Below are positions 5,979 to 6,474 of a stretch of 6,474 nucleotides of DNA, piece after piece; position 1 is the first letter of the stretch, and every line of letters begins with the position of its first letter. Under the pieces are notes generated by a model that was given only the letters and a program-made list of their open reading frames with translations, was not told the DNA's origin and ran no database searches. A program made the position numbers and the translations under genes. The stretch lies in assembly GCA_025361665.1 (NCBI GenBank), contig JANYKF010000078.1, forward strand, positions 1 through 6,474, in the 5' to 3' direction. This stretch comes from Clostridiaceae bacterium (GTDB taxonomy: Bacteria > Bacillota > Clostridia > DSM-8532).

Positions 5979-6474
5979 TTACCCTCTTCCATGCTCGCGA
6001 TAATGACGGAATCCTGCAACAGCCGTGTCGATATTGTCCCATGGCGTTCCAGGCGTGCAGGTACTGGACATGGACAGGAACAGGCCGGTCTTTGGTCCGT
6101 TTTCCACAAGGAAGCGAAGCTGCCGTTTCACATCGTCAGGTTTTCCCAATGGGAGTTCCCGCGTGACCGACACGCCTGCCTGGATGATCATGGACCGTCC
6201 TTTCTTATCCTTCAGCTTGCAGATTTTCACATAATCCATGCCGTCTTCATATTGAAATCCCTGGAATCCGTTCACGCCTGCCTCCAGCAGATCGGGAACC
6301 AGTTCCATCAGATTTCCATCGCAGTGCCATAAAAGTGCAAAATCCGCATCCACTGCCGGTCTGATGGAACGGGCAAATTGTTCGGTCCAGCTGTTCCTGA
6401 GGGACTGCAGGCTCACCAGCAACCCGCGGGAGTCTGCCATGTCATGGTCCAGGCGGTGATACAGGGGCAAGCCG
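5979..6474 (-). CDS. URO-D-like protein, C-terminal part (5' end beyond the window)
   Basis: The frame is open from the right edge to TAA 5981-5979; 164 complete residues plus the stop are visible and the N-terminus is missing. It has WHCDGN followed by LVPDLLEAGVNGFQGFQ, a typical URO-D-superfamily barrel strand-helix where the His and Asp sit in the presumed metal/substrate site, and SSTC-TPGTPWDNI near the end, where the Cys and TPWDNI correspond to the distant Cys and the P-x-x-N-I segment seen in related methyltransferases. Thus H-x-D ... C, the same ligand set as in the following gene, though the two proteins are clearly distinct in sequence. A true methyltransferase would need a corrinoid protein, and none is visible. 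The enzyme's substrate is unknown. Its stop is 2 bp from the ATG of the next gene. Confidence -1.
   Translation of the reverse strand, partial: GLPLYHRLDHDMADSRGLLVSLQSLRNSWTEQFARSIRPAVDADFALLWHCDGNLMELVPDLLEAGVNGFQGFQYEDGMDYVKICKLKDKKGRSMIIQAGVSVTRELPLGKPDDVKRQLRFLVENGPKTGLFLSMSSTCTPGTPWDNIDTAVAGFRHYREHGRG
5982..5987 (-). promoter_or_regulatory. Shine-Dalgarno of the second URO-D-like gene
   Basis: The minus strand reads AGAGGG, 5 nt before ATG 5976, within the last codons of the preceding URO-D-like gene. It decides for 5976 over the longer start at 6042. The arrangement, with the ribosome site inside the upstream gene and a 2-bp gap, is typical of translationally coupled operon genes. Confidence -1.

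Noticed and set aside
5347..6003. A 218-codon plus-strand open frame opposite the URO-D-like genes
   Set aside because: It crosses the junction of two well-supported minus-strand genes and carries no known motif.
5977..6042. N-terminal extension of the second URO-D-like gene to ATG 6042
   Set aside because: It would overlap the preceding gene by 64 bp, the extra residues look like out-of-frame sequence, and ATG 5976 has a strong AGAGGG site.
1..6474. tRNA, rRNA, insertion sequence, attachment site or prophage genes
   Set aside because: No cloverleaf, transposase, integrase or terminal inverted repeats could be seen on either strand.

Overview
The window holds a tightly packed, one-directional gene cluster. 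All five genes that can be supported lie on the minus strand, so transcription runs from right (6474) to left (1). The first and last genes run off the window. Moderately high GC, purine-rich Shine-Dalgarno sequences (AGGAGG, AGAGGG), very short gene spacings and all-cytoplasmic sugar enzymes fit a free-living or gut/soil heterotroph, perhaps a Bacillota member. The taxonomic guess is weak: no ribosomal or housekeeping marker is present.

Layout in transcription order: (1) 6474-5979, the C-terminal part of a uroporphyrinogen decarboxylase (URO-D)-like protein, a family that includes corrinoid-linked methyltransferases. (2) 5976-4891, a second, full-length URO-D-like protein, 2 bp after the first. 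(3) about 4798 (or 4834) to 3032, a glycoside hydrolase family 2 (GH2) enzyme that resembles beta-glucuronidase/beta-galactosidase but lacks the glucuronate-binding N-x-K motif. (4) 2999-1605, a sugar isomerase of the L-arabinose/L-fucose isomerase fold with all four expected metal ligands. (5) a 134-bp gap at 1604-1471 filled mostly by three tandem copies of a 33-34 bp repeat. (6) 1470-1, a divergent class III PLP-dependent aminotransferase that runs off the left edge.

Together the genes look like a catabolic operon for an unusual glycoside. GH2 would release a sugar inside the cell, the isomerase would convert aldose and ketose, and the aminotransferase would transfer an amino group to or from a sugar-derived or partner compound. 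The URO-D-like pair could move or remove a methyl group. This pathway is inference. No transporter, regulator or corrinoid protein is in the window, and no substrate can be named. The most unusual non-coding element is the tandem repeat array between the isomerase and the aminotransferase. It sits in the leader of the aminotransferase, and two of its copies carry an ATG; one of these is in frame with the aminotransferase.
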